From NCBI RefSeq assembly GCF_002211365.1, contig NZ_LOKZ01000004.1, forward strand, positions 1-64,000: a stretch of DNA of 64,000 nt, given 5' to 3'. Positions 25,474 to 34,177 of this stretch are shown here, in pieces (the stretch's first letter is position 1; each line of letters begins with the position of its first letter). A program made the translations under genes and the position numbers. The stretch comes from Rhizobium sp. R711 (GTDB taxonomy: Bacteria; Pseudomonadota; Alphaproteobacteria; Rhizobiales; Rhizobiaceae). Under the pieces are notes generated by a model, which searched no databases, was not told the DNA's origin, and saw only the letters and a program-made list of their open reading frames with translations.

Positions 25474-26187
25474 CTATAGTTCGAAGGCTTCCTTGAGGCC
25501 GACGCTCTTGTGTTCGCGCAGGTCGAGATCGGCCTCGATGTGGGCAATGTGGTGCAGCATCAGCCTGCACGCCTCGTCAAGATCGTTACGCTCGATTGCG
25601 GCGACGATGTCGCCATGCTCGGAATGACCGCAACTCGATATGGTCGATTGGCCGTAAAGAGCAATCACCAGCGACGAGCGGGCAACCAGTTCATCCATGA
25701 AGCGCTGCATGATGGCGTTTCCGGATATGCCGGCAAGCGTCAGGTGAAAGTCGCCTGATGCCTTGATCTCGGCGCGCCGCGCCGTCTGGCCGCGCTCGCC
25801 CATCAACCGGCCTTCTTCGAGCAGCAATTGCTTCAGGTGCTGGATCTGCGAAGGCGTAATCTTGGCTGCCGCCTCGCGCAAGATTCCGGGCTCGACGAGA
25901 CGGCGCGCGGCAAAGATCTGGCGCGCTTCCTCGGGCGAGGGGTAGGCGACGAACGCGCCGCGATTCTTTTCGACGCTGACCAGCCCCTCGTAGGAGAGAG
26001 CCTGCAAGGCGGCGCGAGCGAGCGTACGGCTGACATTGAACAGATTGCCGACATCGCTCTCCGATAATTTCGTTCCCGGCGAAAGGCGCCGCTCCACGAT
26101 CGCGTCGCGGATCGCGTCGCGGATCTGTTGTGCGCCTGTCTCGGCTGAATCCTCTGCGATTTGCAGGGCCGTTGCGGTGGATTTCAT
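25474..26187 (-). CDS. GntR/FCD-family transcriptional regulator
   Basis: 237 residues from the ATG at 26187 (a TTG 16 codons upstream is possible but less likely). N-terminal winged helix: QQIRDAIRDAIVERRLSPGT, KLSESDVGNLFNVSRTLARA and VEKNRGAFVAYPS. The C-terminal FCD effector domain has the metal-binding His/Asp pattern (GDFHLTLAGISGN; HHIAHIEADLDL). Divergent from the ABC operon starting at 26456, so it most likely controls that operon in response to its substrate. A TTGTATACGA motif lies between. Confidence 0.88.
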   Translation of the reverse strand: MKSTATALQIAEDSAETGAQQIRDAIRDAIVERRLSPGTKLSESDVGNLFNVSRTLARAALQALSYEGLVSVEKNRGAFVAYPSPEEARQIFAARRLVEPGILREAAAKITPSQIQHLKQLLLEEGRLMGERGQTARRAEIKASGDFHLTLAGISGNAIMQRFMDELVARSSLVIALYGQSTISSCGHSEHGDIVAAIERNDLDEACRLMLHHIAHIEADLDLREHKSVGLKEAFEL

Positions 26188-26272
26188 GAACTCGGATACC
26201 TTTTGACCGGGAAATGATATCTGCGTTTCGCGCAAAAGTTAAACGGAATTTGTGCGCAAAGTTTCGGCTAAA

Positions 26273-26282
26273 TTGTATACGA
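26273..26282. promoter_or_regulatory. Candidate GntR/FCD operator
   Basis: TTGTATACGA is palindromic except for one pair and matches the common FCD-family pattern T-N-GTATAC-N-A. It is centred between the regulator and the ABC operon. Inference from family preference. Confidence 0.4.
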
Positions 26283-26455
26283 TATTCTGCACGAATTGCA
26301 GACGATAGCCTATTTTGTGTGCATATTCGTATGTCGCCTGATTTTTCATATCTGGCGCAATCTTGGCGGCAAGCCTTTGATTTGGCGCCGCTTGATGCGC
26401 GGCAATAGAAACTGGCATGGCAGATGCATTGTCTTTCTCAAACAGAGGAAGACCA

Positions 26456-27538
26456 ATGTCTAAAGCCGCAGAGATCGATATCGTATCCGTTTCGAAGATG
26501 TATGGCGCCACCACGGCGGTCCACGCCATCAGCCTGAAGATACCGGCCGGTTCCTACTGCTGCTTTCTCGGGCCTTCCGGCTGCGGCAAGACGTCGACGC
26601 TGCGCATGATTGCCGGGCACGAGAGCATTTCCTCAGGTGACATCCGGCTCGGCAACACTGTTGTCACCGACTTTCCGCCGGCCAGGCGCGGCACGGCGAT
26701 GATGTTCCAGTCCTACGCGCTGTTTCCGCATCTTGACCTCGTCGACAATGTCGCCTTCAGCCTGAAGATGAAGGGTGTCGAGAAGGAAGAGCGTCGCGCC
26801 AAGGCGTTGGAGATGCTGAAGCTGATGCAGATGGACGCCTATGCGACGCGGCGACCGGCGCAGCTTTCCGGCGGCCAGCAGCAGCGCGTGGCGCTGGCGC
26901 GCGCGCTGATCACCGATCCTGAAGCGCTGCTGCTCGACGAGCCGTTGTCGGCGCTTGATCCCTTCCTGAAGATACGCATGCGTGCTGAGCTCAAGAAGCT
27001 GCAAAAGACGCTCGGCATTACTTTCGTCCACGTCACGCACAGCCAGGAAGAGGCGATGGCGCTCGCCGATATCATCGTCATCATGAACGACGGCAAGATC
27101 GAGCAGGCAGCGACGCCGCGCAAGGTGTTCGAGGAACCTGCTACAGCGTTCGTCGCCCGCTTCATGGGTGATCATAACGTCCTGTCCGGTCGCGTTGTTT
27201 CCTCGGAAGACGGCGTCACCACGCTCGAGGTGCCGGAGGGGCAGACCTTCTCGGTGCGGGGTAACACCAAGATGGCCGGCGAAGCTGTCGACATCGGCGT
27301 TCGCACCGACCGGGTCCGGCTCGATGCGGCAAGCGATAAGACGCTCGGTTTCAACGGCGTCGTCTCCAACATCGAATATCGCGGCGCCTCGGTGAAGATC
27401 ACCGTGGCCGGCGCGGGCAGTGACGACTTCACGGTCATCGCGAGTGACGGCGACTACTTCGCCAAACCCGTATCGGTCGGCGATGCGGTGTCTCTGAGTT
27501 GGGCTCTGGAGGACGCGGTCCTCCTTGGCCATGCATGA
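26456..27538 (+). CDS. ABC importer ATPase, PotA type
   Basis: 360-residue ATPase of the polyamine/opine group. Walker A GPSGCGKTS near residue 37, Q-loop MMFQSYALFPH near 83, signature LSGGQQQRVALARAL near 137, Walker B LLLDEPLSALD near 160, H-loop VTHSQ near 193; a TOBE_2 domain ends it. Note HSQ replaces the usual HDQ after the switch His. Start ATG at 26456 follows GAGGAAG; a longer ORF from 26417 is rejected. First gene of a seven-gene operon, and coding for the ATPase before the binding protein is unlike the thu operon. Confidence 0.9.
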   Translation: MSKAAEIDIVSVSKMYGATTAVHAISLKIPAGSYCCFLGPSGCGKTSTLRMIAGHESISSGDIRLGNTVVTDFPPARRGTAMMFQSYALFPHLDLVDNVAFSLKMKGVEKEERRAKALEMLKLMQMDAYATRRPAQLSGGQQQRVALARALITDPEALLLDEPLSALDPFLKIRMRAELKKLQKTLGITFVHVTHSQEEAMALADIIVIMNDGKIEQAATPRKVFEEPATAFVARFMGDHNVLSGRVVSSEDGVTTLEVPEGQTFSVRGNTKMAGEAVDIGVRTDRVRLDAASDKTLGFNGVVSNIEYRGASVKITVAGAGSDDFTVIASDGDYFAKPVSVGDAVSLSWALEDAVLLGHA

Positions 27539-27568
27539 ACCTCACCAGCAAAAAGAAGGGGAACTGAC

Positions 27569-28867
27569 ATGACAACTGAAAAGAAGACGACCAAGACGGC
27601 AGCGGGGATCTCTCGCCGCAGCCTGCTCAAGACCGGGGCTGCTGCCCTCGGTGCGGCCGCCGGCTCCGGCCTGATCACCGGCTTCCCGACCATCTGGGCG
27701 CAGTCGAACATCACGCTTCGCCAGTTCGGCACCGGTGTTTCGAACATCAACGCCATTGCCGAGCAGTGCAAGAAGGACCTCGGCATCACGCTCGAGATGA
27801 CGGCGACCGATTCCGACGCCGCGGCCCAACGCGCCGTGACGCAGCCTGATAGCTACGACATCGCCGATATCGAATACTGGATCCTGAAGAAAGTCTATCC
27901 GACCGGTGTCATCCAGCCGATGGATGTCAAGAAGCTGAAGTACTACGACAAGGTCGTACCGCTGTTCAAGAACGGCAAGCTGAAGCCGGACAGCGTCATC
28001 GCCCAGGGCACGGCGCCGCACACGGTCGGCTATGTCGAGAGCGCGGATGCCAAGACCTTCGCCAAGGGCGAGACCGAACTCTTCACCATGATGCCGACGA
28101 TCTACAATGCCGATACACTCGGCATACGCCCCGATCTCGTCGGCCGCGATATCACCACCTGGGCCGATATCATGGATCCGAAGTTCAAGGGCAAGACCTC
28201 GATCCTCAACATCCCGTCGATCGGCATCATGGACGCCGCGATGATCATGGAAGCGCTTGGCAACATCAAGTACGCCGACAAGGGCAACATGACCAAGGCA
28301 GAGATCGACAAGACGATCGAGTTCCTGATCAAGGCGAAGCAGGACGGCCAGTTCCGCGCCTTCTGGAAGAGCTTCGACGAGTCGGTCAACCTGATGGCAT
28401 CAGGCGAAGTCGTCATCCAGTCCATGTGGTCGCCGGCCGTCGCCGCCGTCCGCTCCAAGGGCATCGCCTGCAAGTATCAGCCGCTCAAGGAAGGCTATCG
28501 CTCGTGGGGCGGCGGTCTCGGCCTTGCCTCGCACCTCAAGGGCGCACAGCTCGACGCGGCTTACGAGTACATCAACTGGTACACGTCCGGCTGGGTCGGC
28601 GGCTATCTCAACCGCCAAGGCTACTACTCCGCCTGCATGGATACGGCCAAGAACTTCATGACATCAGACGAATGGGGCTACTGGATCGAAGGCAAGCCGG
28701 CGCAGGGCGATATCCTCTCGCCGGAAGGCAAGGTCATGGAGAAGGCGGGTGCGGTTCGCGACGGCGGCTCGTTCGAAGAGCGCATGGGCCATGTGGCTTG
28801 CTGGAACTCCGTCATGGACGAGGATCGCTACATGGTTCGCCGCTGGAACGAGTTCATCGCGGCCTAG
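27569..28867 (+). CDS. ABC importer binding protein, Tat-exported, PotD type
   Basis: 432 residues. The N-terminus has a twin-arginine signal, GISRRSLLKTGAAALGAAAG, so this protein is probably exported folded by Tat, then NITLRQFGTGVSNINAIAEQ starts the mature domain. The body matches spermidine/putrescine-binding-protein-like family (SBP_bac_8 type): DITTWADIMDPKFKGKTSIL and SGEVVIQSMWSPAVAAVRSK. The ligand is not predictable; polyamine-type, opine or a cyclic ureide are all possible. 30 bases after the ATPase gene and followed by a palindromic element cluster. Confidence 0.87.
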   Translation: MTTEKKTTKTAAGISRRSLLKTGAAALGAAAGSGLITGFPTIWAQSNITLRQFGTGVSNINAIAEQCKKDLGITLEMTATDSDAAAQRAVTQPDSYDIADIEYWILKKVYPTGVIQPMDVKKLKYYDKVVPLFKNGKLKPDSVIAQGTAPHTVGYVESADAKTFAKGETELFTMMPTIYNADTLGIRPDLVGRDITTWADIMDPKFKGKTSILNIPSIGIMDAAMIMEALGNIKYADKGNMTKAEIDKTIEFLIKAKQDGQFRAFWKSFDESVNLMASGEVVIQSMWSPAVAAVRSKGIACKYQPLKEGYRSWGGGLGLASHLKGAQLDAAYEYINWYTSGWVGGYLNRQGYYSACMDTAKNFMTSDEWGYWIEGKPAQGDILSPEGKVMEKAGAVRDGGSFEERMGHVACWNSVMDEDRYMVRRWNEFIAA

Positions 28868-28981
28868 AGCGGGATGCCGAAAAGTATAGGTGGTTTTCGG
28901 CTGAAATCCCGCTCTAACTTTATGATTTAGAGGCGGATTCAGATTTTAGGTCGGCTGGACCTAAAATCATCCGGCTCTAAG
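28865..28981. repeat. RIME-like palindromic repeat pair between binding protein and permease
   Basis: Two adjacent palindromes. The first has AGAGCGGGAT (28866-28875) against ATCCCGCTCT (28906-28915), with inner arms GCCGAAAA and TTTTCGGC. The second has GATTTTAGGTC (28942-28952) against GACCTAAAATC (28958-28968), extended by outer arms TTAGAG and CTCTAA. This mosaic resembles the rhizobial intergenic mosaic elements (RIME). A further CCCTCTCCCC...GGGGGGAGGG hairpin follows at 29000-29030. Confidence 0.75.
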
Positions 28982-29053
28982 GCAAACTGCTTCTGCCAGG
29001 CCCTCTCCCCAGTTCCTTTGGGGGGAGGGCATCGACAACGGAGAGACCGGAAC

Positions 29054-29968
29054 ATGGCGACGATCGCGTCTTCGCAGGCCGACCAACAATCGGAACAGAT
29101 AAGCCGTCGACGAATTGGATGGCCGGCTTGGGCAGCCTCCTATCTGCAGGCAACGCCGCTGATCCTCATTCTCGGCTTCTTCTTCATCCTGCCGATCGCC
29201 ATGATCGCCGTCGTCAGTTTCTGGGATTATGACTTCGCCGGACTCTACCCGGCCTTTCTGACCATGAACTACACCGACACGCTCGGTTCATGGGTCACTT
29301 GGAAAACCTATCTCAACACACTGAAATTCACGGTGATCGTCTGGGGGCTGACGCTCGTCATCGGTTTCTGGGTCGCCTACTTCCTCGCCTTTCACATCCG
29401 CCGGACGACCACGCAGATGATCCTGTTTCTGGTCTGCACCGTGCCGTTCATGACCTCCAACATCATCCGCATGATCTCCTGGATCCCGGTGCTCGGTCGC
29501 AACGGTCTGGTCAATTCCGCGCTGGTGCAGATAGGCATCGTGCCGCAGCCGATCGAATGGCTTCTCTACTCCGATTTTGCCGTCGTTCTTGCGATGGTGC
29601 ATCTCTACACGCTGTTCATGGTCACGCCGATCTTCAACACGCTGATGCGTATCGATCGCTCGCTGTTCGAGGCGGCGCGCGACGCCGGCGCCAGCGGCTG
29701 GCAGATCCTCTGGAATGTCGTACTGCCGCTGGCAAAGCCCGGCATGGCGATCGGGACGATCTTCGTCGTCACTCTCGTCATGGCAGACTTCTCGACGGTT
29801 CAGGTCATGTCCGGTGGCCAGAGCGCCTCGGTCGCGTTGATGATGAAGAACCAGATGTCGCTCTTGCAGTATCCGGCAGCGGCTGCCAATGCGGTCGTCC
29901 TGCTTGCGGTCGTCTTGATGATGGTTGCCGCGATCCTGCGCGTCGTCGATATCCGCAAGGAGCTGTGA
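29054..29968 (+). CDS. ABC importer permease, PotB type
   Basis: 304 residues, first permease of the pair. It starts MATIASSQADQQSEQISRRR with first helix LILILGFFFILPIAMIAVVS, six helices in all, and an EAA loop EAARDAGASGWQILWNVVLP near residue 212. The ATG at 29054 has GGAGAG ten bases upstream; an in-frame extension to 29018 is rejected because it lies in the repeat. Ends one base before the next permease. Confidence 0.9.
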   Translation: MATIASSQADQQSEQISRRRIGWPAWAASYLQATPLILILGFFFILPIAMIAVVSFWDYDFAGLYPAFLTMNYTDTLGSWVTWKTYLNTLKFTVIVWGLTLVIGFWVAYFLAFHIRRTTTQMILFLVCTVPFMTSNIIRMISWIPVLGRNGLVNSALVQIGIVPQPIEWLLYSDFAVVLAMVHLYTLFMVTPIFNTLMRIDRSLFEAARDAGASGWQILWNVVLPLAKPGMAIGTIFVVTLVMADFSTVQVMSGGQSASVALMMKNQMSLLQYPAAAANAVVLLAVVLMMVAAILRVVDIRKEL

Positions 29969-29969
29969 G

Positions 29970-30791
29970 ATGAACCACGAGAAGCGTACCTTCGAATTCT
30001 ATGTGCTCGCAGCCTTCTTCCTCGTCTTCGTGCTGTTCCTGTACGGGCCGCTCTCGGCAATCCTGATCCTGTCCTTCCAGGGCCCGGATGGCGGCCTGAC
30101 ATTCCCGCTGAACGGCGTCTCGCTGCATTGGTTTTTCAATCTGTTCGAGAAGCAGGCGGTGGGCGATTTCGGTGCCTCCTTCCGCCGTTCGTTCTCGCTC
30201 GGCCTGATGGTGATGGTCGTCACCGTCGTCGTCTCGCTGCTTGCGGGTCTCGCGTTTCGCCGCCGGTTCCGCGGATCGACCGTGCTTTTCTATGCGACGG
30301 TCGCAAGTCTCGTGGTGCCATCGATCATCATTTCGCTCGGGATCGGCGTGGTTTTCCAGCAAAGCGGCCTGAAGCCCGCCTGGTACTCCTCTGCCTTCGG
30401 CGCGCATCTGACATGGACGCTGCCGTTTGGCGTGCTGATCATGTTTGCCGTCTTCAATCGCTTCTCGCCGGCCTACGAAGAGGCGGCGCGCGATCTCGGG
30501 GCGACTTCATGGCAGACCTTCCGGCATGTCGTGCTGCCTATGATCGCACCGAGCCTGATCGGCGTCGGGCTGTTCGGCTTCACGCTCTCTTACGACGAGT
30601 TCGCTCGCACGCTCATGACGTCGGGCAGCTACAATACGCTGCCGCTCGAAATCTACGGCATGACCACGAATGTCACGACGCCGGTGCTCTATGCGCTTGG
30701 CACGGTGACGACGCTGTTTTCCTTCACCATCATTCTCGTTGCGCTCGGCATCATGCTCATGCTGCGCCGGCGTCAGGCAAAGATAAGCTGA
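29970..30791 (+). CDS. ABC importer permease, PotC type
   Basis: 273 residues, second permease. It starts MNHEKRTFEFYVLAAFFLVF; the EAA loop is EEAARDLGATSWQTFRHVVL near residue 172. The start lies one base after the TGA of the preceding gene (TGAGATG), so the two are coupled. Together with the preceding permease it forms the transmembrane channel of the PotABCD-like importer. Confidence 0.9.
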   Translation: MNHEKRTFEFYVLAAFFLVFVLFLYGPLSAILILSFQGPDGGLTFPLNGVSLHWFFNLFEKQAVGDFGASFRRSFSLGLMVMVVTVVVSLLAGLAFRRRFRGSTVLFYATVASLVVPSIIISLGIGVVFQQSGLKPAWYSSAFGAHLTWTLPFGVLIMFAVFNRFSPAYEEAARDLGATSWQTFRHVVLPMIAPSLIGVGLFGFTLSYDEFARTLMTSGSYNTLPLEIYGMTTNVTTPVLYALGTVTTLFSFTIILVALGIMLMLRRRQAKIS

Positions 30792-30795
30792 TCCA

Positions 30796-31536
30796 ATGCG
30801 CATTCTTCTGGTCAATCCCAATACGACAGTGTCCATGACCGAGAAGGCAGCCGTTGCGGCTCGCGCTGTCGCGGCCTCCGGCACCGACATTGTCGCCGCG
30901 ACCTCGCGCATGGGGCCAGCGTCGATCGAGGGACACTATGACGGGGCACTCGCAGTCCCCGGGCTGCTGAGTGAACTCAGGGAGCGGGCTGGCGCATATG
31001 ATGCCGCCATCATCGCCTGCTTCGACGATACGGGGCTCGATGCAGCACGCAGCCTTGCCGACGTACCGGTGCTTGGACTTTGCGAATCTGCGGTCGCCAC
31101 TGCCGGCTTTCTGGCGCAGAGGTTTACCGTCGTGACGACGCTGGAGCGCTCACGCGTGCTGATCGACAATCTTGTCCGACGCTATGGCATGGGCGGACGC
31201 GTCAAGGTGCGCGCCTCTGACATACCGGTCCTTCAGCTCGAAGATCCCGCCTCGGGCGCTATTGGCAAGCTGCGCGCCGAGATCGAACGGGCGCTGTCAG
31301 AGGATGGCGCGGAGGCAATCGTGCTTGGCTGCGCCGGCATGACCGATCTCGCTCGCGATCTACAGGATATCTACGGCGTGCCAGTGGTCGACGGGGTGGC
31401 TGCAGCGGTTAAGCAGGCGGAGACGTTGGTCTCGCTCGGATTATCGACCAGCAAACGCGGTTCCTACGCATCGCCGCTGGCCAAGCCGTTTACAGGCGCG
31501 ATGAGCGCCTTTGCGCCGATCCGGGCGACAGGCTGA
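30796..31536 (+). CDS. Aspartate/hydantoin racemase-family enzyme
   Basis: 246 residues of the Asp/Glu/hydantoin racemase superfamily. It begins MRILLVNPNTTVSMTEKAAV, typical of hydantoin racemase HyuE-type proteins. The two catalytic cysteines are visible in IIACFDDTGLDAAR near residue 75 and VLGCAGMTDLA near residue 176. It may racemise hydantoins or allantoin-like ureides, or amino acids. It starts four bases after the permease stop, so its substrate is very probably linked to the imported compound. Confidence 0.85.
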   Translation: MRILLVNPNTTVSMTEKAAVAARAVAASGTDIVAATSRMGPASIEGHYDGALAVPGLLSELRERAGAYDAAIIACFDDTGLDAARSLADVPVLGLCESAVATAGFLAQRFTVVTTLERSRVLIDNLVRRYGMGGRVKVRASDIPVLQLEDPASGAIGKLRAEIERALSEDGAEAIVLGCAGMTDLARDLQDIYGVPVVDGVAAAVKQAETLVSLGLSTSKRGSYASPLAKPFTGAMSAFAPIRATG

Positions 31537-31539
31537 TCC

Positions 31540-32151
31540 ATGACTGTGTCCTTCGATTTTGAGACGCTCTCCGAGCGCGAACGCTATAAGCTAATGATCG
31601 GCACGATCATTCCGCGGCCGATCGCGTTGGTGACGACAGTGGACGAACACGGCCGGACCAACGCCGCACCCTTCAGTTTCTTCAACTGCCTCTCGGCCGA
31701 TCCGCCGATCCTAGCGCTTGGTGTCGAGAATAATCCCGATATGTCCTTTAAGGACACTGGTCACAACATCCGTATGACCGAGGTCTTCACGGTCAACATC
31801 GTGTCCTTTGCCATCGCGGAGGCGATGCATGTCTGCGGCTCGAAATATCCTCGCGGCGTCGATGAACTGAGGGAGGCCGGTCTGACAGCAGTCCCCGGCC
31901 AGAAAGTCGCCTCGCCGCGGATCGCGGAAGCGCCGGCAGCCTTCGAGTGCAGGCGTCACCTCACGCTGGAGCTCGGCAAGTCCCGGCAGATCATCATGGG
32001 CGAAATCGTCTATGCGCACTATCGCGACGGCGTCGTCGACCCGGAAAGGCTACGCGTCGATCCTGCAGAGATTGACGCCATTGCGCGTCTCGGCGGTGAT
32101 ACCTGTTCGACGATCCGCGACCGCTTCGAAATGCTGACACCCAAGTTGTAA
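31540..32151 (+). CDS. Flavin reductase-like, FMN-binding split-barrel protein
   Basis: 203 residues of the flavin reductase-like domain family. Characteristic segments are YKLMIGTIIPRPIALVTTVD near residue 16, NAAPFSFFNCLSADPPILAL near residue 37, and VNIVSFAIAEAMHVCG. Such proteins bind FMN and may reduce it for a partner monooxygenase or act directly. No monooxygenase is encoded nearby. The ATG lies three bases after the racemase stop, so it is part of the same operon. Confidence 0.85.
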   Translation: MTVSFDFETLSERERYKLMIGTIIPRPIALVTTVDEHGRTNAAPFSFFNCLSADPPILALGVENNPDMSFKDTGHNIRMTEVFTVNIVSFAIAEAMHVCGSKYPRGVDELREAGLTAVPGQKVASPRIAEAPAAFECRRHLTLELGKSRQIIMGEIVYAHYRDGVVDPERLRVDPAEIDAIARLGGDTCSTIRDRFEMLTPKL

Positions 32152-32239
32152 AGGTCCGTGGCATCGCCACGATTCCGCTTTACTTTTCCCCTCCGCTTGC
32201 ATTTGTTCAGAAAAAAGCCTTGCAGGAGAGGAAGCCCAC

Positions 32240-32731
32240 GTGACCATGCCCGAAGAAGACCTCAAGCGGATCGCGGAACAGGAAAAGGTATTGAGTTTCG
32301 ATACCTTCGATCTCACGACCGCATGGCAACTCGGCAAGCTCCTGCAGGAGCTTGGAACCGAACGTGGCCTCGGAATTGCGATCGATATTACGCTGCATTC
32401 GATGCCGGTCTTCTATGCTGCGCTCCCGGGCGTCACGCCCGACAACGTCCAGTGGGTGCGGCGCAAGCGCAATCTGGTGCTGCGTTATTTCAAGAGCAGC
32501 TACGCGATCGGTCTCGATCTCAAGCAGAAGGGCAAGACTGTCGCCGACAACGGCCTCGCTGATGCCGATTATGCACCTCACGGCGGCAGCTTCCCGATCA
32601 ATGTGAAGGGCACTGGCTGCATCGGCGCGGTCACAGTCTCGGGGCTGCCGCAACGCGACGACCACAACCTTGCGGTTGAGGCACTGGCACTGATGCTGGC
32701 GAAGGATCTCGACGCGCTGCGTCTGGCCTGA
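32240..32731 (+). CDS. UPF0303/DUF336 heme-degrading-domain-like protein
   Basis: 163 residues of the UPF0303 family (HbpS/GlcG-like fold). Visible features are DTFDLTTAWQLGKLLQELGT, a DITLHSMPVFYAALPGV segment, RRKRNLVLRYFKSSYAIGLD, and a glycine-rich HGGSFPINVKGTGCIGAVTV. Members of the wider fold bind heme or small cofactors; the exact role is unknown. The GTG at 32240 is favoured because GGAGAGGA lies seven bases upstream, with ATG at 32246 as alternative. Last gene of the ABC operon, 88 bases after the flavin reductase-like gene. Confidence 0.82.
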   Translation: MTMPEEDLKRIAEQEKVLSFDTFDLTTAWQLGKLLQELGTERGLGIAIDITLHSMPVFYAALPGVTPDNVQWVRRKRNLVLRYFKSSYAIGLDLKQKGKTVADNGLADADYAPHGGSFPINVKGTGCIGAVTVSGLPQRDDHNLAVEALALMLAKDLDALRLA

Positions 32732-32766
32732 TTGTCGAGGTAGGCAACCTCGTTTGCGGAAGTCGC

Positions 32767-34020
32767 CTAGTTTGCACTTGAACCGAATATGGCGTTTTCC
32801 AACCATGGGTTAGAGAACGTCCGTTCCGGATCCATCCTGTCTCGAAGGCGCGCAAACTCGGGAAGCTTTTCATATTTGGCGCCGATGTGGCGCCCGGTGA
32901 AGACCTTGCCCCAATGCGGCAAGGCCGCGAAGGGCAAGAGCGCTTGCTCAATGTGCTCCACGGCCGCGTTGACTGCTTCCTGATTCCGAACCCAGGTAAA
33001 ATGGATCGAGAGCGTGTCTCGGTGATATTGAGGGCTGAGCCACAGTTCATCGGCGGCGACTGTCCGGAATTCCGCTACTTGCACCAAATGCGCAAACCTC
33101 TCACGGATTGACAGCAACGTGTCGACAGCGGCTGCTCCGTATTCTCGCGGAATGTGGAACTCGGACTGGATCTCCTCGCCGTTGCTGGGCGTGAACCCCA
33201 TCTTGAAGTGCGGGAGCCTGTCGGACCATCGGCCAGGCTGCCCCAACTGTTCCGTGGAATTTTGCGCATCCAATCCGCTGATGGGATGCCTGTTGACCAT
33301 CGCGCGCGCTGCGCCGTGGATGGCGGTGGGCCACTCATCGGCCGATGCGGTTCTCTTGACCCAAATCGATCCGGCTTGTTGACCCCATTGCGTGAACACA
33401 CTGACACTGTAGCCCGCGGCCATGATCTCATCGAGGTTGGCCAACAGCTTGTCCCAGGCCAATCCTTCGTAAACATACTGCGCGACCTGAAATTCCGGCT
33501 GGACATCAAGCGTTACGCGCGTGACGATGCCAAGCACGCCCAGATGTACTGCCATTCCCGGGAAATCGGCATCACCGCGTACTACCTTTATGAGGCGACC
33601 GTCGCCTGAAACAATTTCAAGCCCGGAAACCGCTGTCGCCAGGTTGCCATTTCGGTTGCCTGATCCATGCGTTGCCGTGGCAATTGCTCCGGCAATCGAA
33701 ATATGTGGCAACGAGGCTAGATTATGAACGGCGAGATGATGCCGATGGAGGAAAAGTGCAAGCTCTCCATAGGTGCAATGACCGCCAACGGAAACCTGTG
33801 TTCCATCGCCTTCGATCACAGGGTTGATCGGTAGCTCGGCAAGCGACAGGGCCACTTCGCCATCGGCGATTGCGTTGAACGAATGGCCCGAGCCCACCGC
33901 TTTTATCTTTGGCGAACGCGCCACGATTTCGCAAACCGCGTCCACGGAAGACGGGTATAGGCAGTCGCGAAAGCCATAGTGAAAACTTGCTGCCCAATTG
34001 GTCGTTGGAATCCGCGTCAT
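32767..34020 (-). CDS. FAD-linked oxidase, alditol/xylitol oxidase-like
   Basis: 417-residue flavoprotein of the vanillyl-alcohol-oxidase fold. The FAD-binding part has KIKAVGSGHSFNAIADGEVA, where the His is the usual site of covalent FAD linkage, then SIAGAIATATHGSGNRNGNL and a C-terminal D-arabinono-lactone-oxidase domain (FEFARLRDRMDPERTF-like end, here PEFARLRDRMDPERTFSNPW). The best fit is alditol oxidase AldO, which oxidises sugar alcohols with O2. The ATG at 34020 is used; the TTG two codons upstream is less likely. Monocistronic, convergent with the UPF0303 gene. Confidence 0.85.
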   Translation of the reverse strand: MTRIPTTNWAASFHYGFRDCLYPSSVDAVCEIVARSPKIKAVGSGHSFNAIADGEVALSLAELPINPVIEGDGTQVSVGGHCTYGELALFLHRHHLAVHNLASLPHISIAGAIATATHGSGNRNGNLATAVSGLEIVSGDGRLIKVVRGDADFPGMAVHLGVLGIVTRVTLDVQPEFQVAQYVYEGLAWDKLLANLDEIMAAGYSVSVFTQWGQQAGSIWVKRTASADEWPTAIHGAARAMVNRHPISGLDAQNSTEQLGQPGRWSDRLPHFKMGFTPSNGEEIQSEFHIPREYGAAAVDTLLSIRERFAHLVQVAEFRTVAADELWLSPQYHRDTLSIHFTWVRNQEAVNAAVEHIEQALLPFAALPHWGKVFTGRHIGAKYEKLPEFARLRDRMDPERTFSNPWLENAIFGSSAN

Positions 34021-34177
34021 AGACAAAACCTCGCACCGATTTGTTTTCTATCGCACAGCCATTCCAACGACCAGTCGTCGTTTATGCCGGTGCGTCGCAT
34101 CCGCCGTTCTAGTCACGGCGCCGACGCGATACCACTGGAAATGATGGCCGCGCGCCATTGAGGTGGCGCGCTTTAAA

